Shown in pieces: positions 58,930-64,000 of a stretch of DNA of 64,000 nt. This stretch comes from Pyrrhosoma nymphula. Taxonomy: Eukaryota > Arthropoda > Insecta > Odonata > Coenagrionidae. Below the pieces are notes generated by a model. It saw only the letters and a list, made by a program, of their open reading frames with translations. It was not told where the DNA came from and ran no database searches. Made by a program: the position numbers and the translations under genes. The stretch is taken from contig OY754333.1 in the NCBI GenBank assembly GCA_963573305.1, forward strand, positions 14,902,599 to 14,966,598, in the 5' to 3' direction. Position 1 is the stretch's first letter. Every line of letters starts with the position of its first letter.

Positions 58930-60569
58930 TGGCCATATGCGAGAGAGCTTCAGGGAAAATCTTCAACCGTAGATACGTTATTTGGTAAAGATGGCAAACT
59001 TGTCACCGAAAATATTGACAAAGCTAACACGTTAAATTCCCACTTCAAAAGTATATACACCACAGACGATACTGCATGTAATTTTGAAATTTCATTCACT
59101 GATGAACCGATGAAAGAAATCACTATTCAACGCGATGGCATAACTAAACAGCTACAGTCGATAAAAAATAGTATATCTACGGGTCCGGAGGGAATACCCG
59201 CGCGTGTCCTCAAACAGTTAGCGCCACAGATCGCACCGTTCTTAGGCATAATATTCAAGGAGTCATTGTCTGAAGGAAAGAAACCCAAAAAATCTAGAAA
59301 ATTCCAATCGTTTCACCGATGTTCAAAAAGGGAAACAGACACGACCCAGGAAACTATTGACCAATTTCACTAACGTCGATTATAGGCAAGATACTCGAAC
59401 ATATCGTCGTTAGCAATATCATGATGTTCCTGAACAGTCGTCACTTCCTCCGTGGCTGTCAGCACGGCTTCCGGAAAGGTAGGTCATGTGAAACACGGCT
59501 CGCGCTCTTTCTTCATGACGTTCTCAAATCTGGTGAAACGAAAAGACAAGTGGGCGCATTGGGTCTAAACTTTAAGAAAGCTTTCGACACGGTACCTCAC
59601 AACAAAATTTTATACAAATTAAAGTCATGCGGGCTAAACGAATCAGTAGTAAACTGGATACGCGACTTTCTGAGTGATCGTAAGCAAAAAGTAGTTCTTG
59701 ACGGAATTAGCTCTGATGTAGTTAAAGTGACATTAGGTGTCCCACAAGGAAGCGTAATCGGCCCCCTTTTGTTCATTATATACATAAATGACCTATGCTC
59801 TCGAATTAGCAGTAAAATACGTTTATTTGCTGACGACGCTGTCATCTATCGCGAAATTCATGATCACTCTGACTTTGAAATTCTATCATCGGATTTAAAC
59901 AACGTTCATGTGTGGAGCCAAGAGTGGGGACTTGAACTTAATCTGAGCAAATGCACGGCGGTACATTTCTTGCGGAGGTCTTCCAACTATCCCCATGTAT
60001 ATGCTGTGGATGGTGTTGACATAAAGACGGTAGATGAAGTGAAGTCTTTAGGAGTTACGATAACTTTGAACCTATCGTGGGGAACACATATAAGAAATAT
60101 TTGTGGCAGAGCTCTGAAGAAGCTAGGATTCGTCAAGCGTATTGTGGGAAGATTTTCGGATGAAAAAGTAAAAGAGAGGTGCTATTTCGCACTCGTCCGG
60201 CCACACCTTGAATATGCAGCGTGCATATGGGATCCGGTGCAGAAAGACTTAATCCGGGAACTTAATAAAATACAAAGGAAAGCTGCGCGATTCGTCGAAA
60301 ACTGCTACGGGCGTACATACAGCGTTACACAGATGTTAAACGAATTAGGCTAGGAGCCGCTAGAGACTCGGAGGCTGCGAGCTAGATTTAGATTGCTTGA
60401 GCAATTGTGAAAAGATATCTTTCAGAGCGACACGGAGAACATCATATTAGAACCCCACTATATTTCCAGGTCCGACAGAAACGATAAATTAAGAGAGATA
60501 TTTTTCCGAACGGATAGGTATGGGAATTCGTTTTTCCCCCGAACAATGAGGGACTTTAATAAATGCTAG
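58930..60569 (+). pseudogene. LINE reverse transcriptase pseudogene
   Basis: Visible blocks in order are DGKLVTENIDKANTLNSHF, STGPEGIPARVLKQLAPQ, a frameshift near 59290-59300, MFKKGNRHDPGNY then an Arg-to-stop change at 59358, LTSIIGKILEHI, QHGFRKGRSCET, GLNFKKAFDTVPH (RT motif A), LGVPQGSVIGPLLFIIYIND (motif B), RLFADDAVIY (motif C, FADD at 59826-59837), KSLGVTI, LVRPHLEYAACIWDP and IQRKAARFVENCYGRT. In motif A the first catalytic Asp, normally LDFSKAFD, is Asn (codon 59568-59570), which alone should abolish polymerisation. A Trp-to-stop at 60351-60353 and another stop near 60408 break the C-terminus, after which FFPRTMRDFN ends the match. This is a dead copy. Confidence 0.9.
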
Positions 60570-60626
60570 GCGTAATTTCATTAGAGCGTTTCCTTTTTTT
60601 ATGTAAACGGCTGGTGTCCTAACAAC

Positions 60627-60660
60627 CCCCGCCACACGCCTATTGAGGCGGCTTGCGGGG
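60627..60660 (+). other. LINE 3' terminal hairpin
   Basis: CCCCGC (60627-60632) pairs with GCGGGG (60655-60660), and CGCCT (60637-60641) with AGGCG (60646-60650) around an ATTG loop. It sits just before the GTAGATG tail, where LINE reverse transcriptases often recognise their own RNA. Recognition is inference. Confidence 0.7.
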
Positions 60661-60672
60661 TAGTATGTAGAT

Positions 60673-62195
60673 GTTCATAAAAATAACATTTCGCAAACCT
60701 CTTTTGCCTGAAGTTTTATCGCGTGTTCGTGAAATTTTAAAGTAAATTAGATACACTTTGCGTTAGTTAAAATGTGAAGGAAGACAAAAACACCGAGAAA
60801 ATAATAGTTTTGTGACTGAAGGCAGTGAAAAAACTCAAATTGTAATCGGTATTCACCTGTGCCAAATTTTCCAATATTTTATAAGCTTAACTTTTACAGA
60901 CTTTGCTTCTAATTATTTTGACGGTATCATATTGCTCGTTTTTCCTAAGGTCTTCTCTGATTTATAAGATTGTTTGGAGAGGGATTTTCGCATGTCCCGC
61001 TACCGAACGCAAGAAGTGCTGTAAAAAGCCGTCAATATTCCATTACATTTCACTACTTCCCACCGCCAGTCCATATTCAATCGACTTTTATCCCGTGAGT
61101 TACCGTGATCGTTATTTTTCGCATATTGTGACCTAACTTTGTTGTTAACTCTATGTAATGGTGTGATTTAGTCAAAATTAAAACAAAAAAATCGTATTTT
61201 GGAAGGTCCTGAAATTTTACGAGTTTCAGGATAATGCGAATGAAATATACGCTATCATTTAGAGATTTTAAATGACTAATATTAAATTTATTTATAATAT
61301 ATTTAACTGACGGTGAAAATTTAAAATTATCAACAACCTTTGGCCCATAAAATCATTAGCAATTTTTTACGCAGATTCTGGCGTTATGCGCTTTTAGAAT
61401 TATTCAGGTTATTAGTTGATAGGTCAATGTGTGATTCAATATTATATACTTCTTCACTTTGTAAGCATAATCGGCCTAGTTAAATTTGGTCACATGTAGC
61501 ATACATAGTAAAAATTAATACGCATCATTTTATATATTGCTGTTAATTTTCATGATACATTTTCTACTTGATATTCATGCAGCATGATTTCTTTGGTTTA
61601 AGTAGTCTCAAGTCACTCTTATCATCCAAAACATTTTGTCAAATGATAGCCGAATCCATAAATACTCAAAATGGAAATTTGGAATTTTTTCATGAATAGC
61701 TAAGTAAATTGATACTTGATTGGTAATTCCTTTGTGAAATCAATAACGATGAGCGATGCTGTATTTTTTGGTTGTCAGTGTATTCTGTGTGTATGGTCTT
61801 GGTACATGTTCGGCTAAAGGTGTGTAAAAAACTTTGCTTGCTCTGAAGTACCGCATGCCAGCGCATTGTAGGTTGCATTTTCACCTCTTTGTTGGTTGAA
61901 GTTAATTTGCTATTTGATGAGTCTTTATTGATTTAAATGGTATTGCCTCTTTAATTTTTCCCTAATTCTAGTACCCCTTCTAATTGGGCACTGATATATA
62001 CATTCATTTTATGATAAAACTTTCTTCCTTTGTTCAATTTTCACAGTGTATTAATCTCATTCACGTGGGCCAAAGTTTGTGCTTGAGTGAGGAAGATAAG
62101 GTGTGGTGCTTTCAACGCACGCTCAAGGGCGTACTAAAATACGTTTTTATTAAAGGATACGTCCATTCGTCTAGCAAGCGGTTTTTCGTTGTGTT
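60673..62195. other. AT-rich DNA, no gene seen
   Basis: Short frames at 60903-61136, 61690-61884 and 61984-62199 have no motif. Confidence 0.4.
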
Positions 62196-62199
62196 CTAA

Positions 62200-63080
62200 A
62201 CCGTAGGACCAAGGCATTTTTCCCATACTCGCATCTCCCCTTCATTTTCGTCCTTATCAAAAACAAACGTACACAATATCTCCCTGCCTCAACTTACGGA
62301 TTCACACGCAGCCTGCTCTGGAGAGGAGAGGCAGCAGCACACTCAGTTCCCGCTCAAAAGAATAGACACACCCACCCCTAGACGTATGAAAAGGTTAAAA
62401 ATGCCTCACCATCCCCTCCCACATCCACTACTTTCAAACTGCCTTTCCCCGGCTTAATTTTCAACCTACATACCCCCGGAGTCGAGAGAGTGGTCCTCCT
62501 TCTTCCTTTAAGGTAAATACCAGCGAGTTTTATCCCCGCCTACCGTTACCGCATCCCCCAAAAACCGTGGTGGGCGTATGCAGAAGGAGACTAAAGCGTC
62601 CATTCCTACGAGGGACGAGGAGAATCTCTGCTTGTGCGATCCTCCTTTTGTCCGAGTACTTTCCGTGTGTCCTTTCTCCCTTCTCCCTGCGGTTGATGAG
62701 CGGGTGACAAAGCCGCCTCACCCCCCCCCCCCTACCCTGTTGGGTGACTCGGACTCTAATCCCCTTCCCCTCGAACCTTCTTATGCCTCTCCAACTCCAC
62801 ACACTTCTCTCTCTTTTTCTCCTGGGTTGGATACTTGGGAAGCTTCTTTACAAAGCACAAGTCCCTCATCTCTCCACATCCCTTTCTTCTTTTCGTCCTT
62901 AGTCACCGTCTTTGTGAACTACATCCTCCTCCCTCCCACCACAGGGCCAACGTCTTCTCTTTCGCCTTTGTTGTTTCCCATTTACAACTGTCCCTCCTCC
63001 TAAGTTTTCTCTCCTGCATCCAGTCACTTTCTTGTGTCTCTCTGTTCGCCGCCTTCGGCTTCCTCTTACCACTCTGACTT
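62200..63080. other. GC-rich island, pyrimidine-rich plus strand
   Basis: C/T-rich with a C11 run near 62731. The 141-codon plus frame (62578-63003) is Pro/Ser/Thr-rich and has an equally long minus-strand competitor (62530-62802). No domain was seen. Confidence 0.5.
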
Positions 63081-63189
63081 AATTCTAACTTCCTTAATTG
63101 TCTGGACGGTTGAAAGCGAACGCTTTCTTGGCTCTTTGTAAATCATTTGTTAGCCATCATAAGCTAACGGGGAGTCGCTTAGTTGATGT

Positions 63190-63996
63190 CCCTTAAATTA
63201 TTGTCGGTTACAGAAGAAGCGAGAGATGTCGTTGTATCCGTCAAACAATACATCCTACAATTTCAATGCTTTGAGGCTTAACTTTGTGCAATTGACTCAT
63301 AGGAATGAAAAGAGAAACTTTATACTTCACATTGGTGTACAACAGAAAGAAATACTGGCCATGGGCTCACCACTGTCACCATTCCTGGACGAAATTTACA
63401 TGGAGTTTTATTCAGTGATACTCCGGGGGTGAAGAGTGTTTGTCAGTGATTTTGCTATGGGGATGACGTTTTGAACTTGGGAAGGAACGTTGAGTCATCT
63501 TGACAAAATTGTGTTTTCCCTTAACAAGTTCAATCAATTCATACAATTCACCACAGAAATAGAACAAGATGGATTCCTTATTTCCTGGATTTGGGTTTCA
63601 CATGGGTGGATACAAAATTAGAGCTAAGCATTTTTAGAAGAGTCACTGCAACGCACCTAACGAATGATGCCTCCTTCTGACATCACATGTCCCAAAAATT
63701 AGCCGCATTTCATTGTCTACGCCAAGGACATATCTTTATACCTCTTAATTAGGCAAACCAAGATAAAGAACTGGCCAAATTTAACAAAAACAACAAATAA
63801 CGACTACACAAAAGATCTCGTCACTGATTTGTACAACAAAGTACAAATTAATGAAACTAGCACGACAGATTTGCGGAATCAAAATCGATGGTGAAAGGGA
63901 TCAGGCGGAAACTATAATTTTTAGGGAATTTTTCTAACTGGTTATAGAAACATCTGCATTAAGGTAATATTGCATTTCATAGCAACACTAACCTAG
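63190..63996 (+). pseudogene. Penelope-type reverse transcriptase pseudogene
   Basis: At least three frameshifts separate the blocks: MGSPLSP is in frame 1, YGDD in frame 3, and the QKLAAFH block after a further shift. The catalytic aspartate pair survives, but the second residue of YVDD is Gly. The N-terminal half of the reverse transcriptase is not recognisable upstream of 63190, where a pyrimidine-rich island ends, so the copy is 5'-truncated. The LAAF and IAFxTN blocks are the features that separate this from LINE reverse transcriptases. Confidence 0.82.
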
Positions 63997-64000
63997 AGAA
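63190..64000 (+). mobile_element. Penelope-like element, reverse transcriptase part, runs off right edge
   Basis: Penelope-like elements encode a telomerase-related reverse transcriptase, in many lineages followed by a GIY-YIG endonuclease. Here the block order fits: TEEARDVVV near 63210, AMGSPLSPF at 63358-63384, YGDDV at 63456-63470 (normally YVDD), IQFTTEIEQDG near 63540, FLDLGFTWVDTKLELSIFRR near 63585-63640, MSQKLAAFHCLRQ near 63688-63728, NNDYTKDLVTDLYNKVQ near 63797-63847, and GNIAFHSNTNLE at the very end. These sit in different frames with several stops, so the copy is inactive. The part that would hold an endonuclease lies beyond position 64000 and cannot be judged. Confidence 0.85.

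Larger units (their letters stand above)
58930..60672 (+). mobile_element. 5'-truncated L2/CR1-like LINE
   Basis: This is the 3' part of a non-LTR retrotransposon: a reverse transcriptase domain, the C-terminal region that follows it, and a 3' untranslated tail. The first recognisable protein is FWPYARELQGK at about 58.93 kb, just upstream of the fingers domain. No endonuclease is present, so the copy is 5'-truncated, as is usual for target-primed reverse transcription. The tail ends with a strong hairpin (60627-60660) and a GTAGATG word. The order of blocks (fingers, palm, thumb, then WDP and RRAARF-type segments) is that of L2/CR1-group elements, often annotated in arthropods as jockey-like. 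Confidence 0.88.

Overview
The window is nuclear DNA from a eukaryote, most likely an arthropod and probably an insect. It is AT-rich, has no operons, no ribosome-binding sites and no dense coding, and carries the broken transposon mix typical of arthropod intergenic or intronic DNA: Helitron, L2/CR1-type and RTE-like LINEs, a Penelope-like element, Tc1/mariner and a possible hAT. No host protein-coding gene could be supported. The short open frames that exist are almost all transposon debris, or low-complexity translations of purine-rich or pyrimidine-rich tracts. The species cannot be named from the sequence.

Layout. 1-3.44 kb: a decayed Helitron whose Pif1-type helicase can be followed through several frameshifts to a candidate 3' hairpin and CTRR end. 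3.4-12.6 kb: AT-rich DNA with two GC-rich islands and a stray LINE 3' tail at about 10.2 kb. 12.68-14.31 kb: a composite of two internally deleted Helitron copies in tandem, with good outer termini (5' TC after A, 3' hairpin plus CTAG before T). 14.3-21 kb: AT-rich DNA with purine-rich islands, a palindrome and a long hairpin element. 21-23.6 kb: an RTE-like LINE remnant on the minus strand, a Tc1/mariner deletion derivative that still encodes the transposase C-terminus, and a possible SINE head. 23.6-37 kb: mostly plain AT-rich DNA broken by GC-rich islands and a possible hAT fragment. 37.96-38.86 kb: a tandem array of about 80-bp units. 39.2-39.4 kb: another short palindromic repeat. 42.5-44.3 kb: a block flanked by inverted repeats, holding a (TA)n tract and a 168-bp tandem repeat. 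47.1-47.5 kb: a diverged 211-bp duplication. 49.55-50.13 kb: a MITE-like element. 53.0-53.2 kb: a third hairpin-type repeat. 58.9-60.7 kb: a 5'-truncated L2/CR1-like LINE with a lost catalytic residue. 63.19-64.0 kb: a Penelope-like reverse transcriptase that runs off the right edge.

Two patterns cut across the window. First, roughly a dozen GC-rich islands of 0.3-1.2 kb recur every few kilobases, several strongly skewed so that one strand is nearly all purine. Second, short palindromic repeats built around a GGTTTC core recur at 4.3, 18.8, 39.2 and 53.1 kb and look like one non-autonomous repeat type. A few complex, non-repetitive blocks with homeodomain-type TAAT cores (24.8-25.0 kb and 57.2-57.5 kb above all) are the best candidates for host function, as conserved regulatory DNA, but this is inference.
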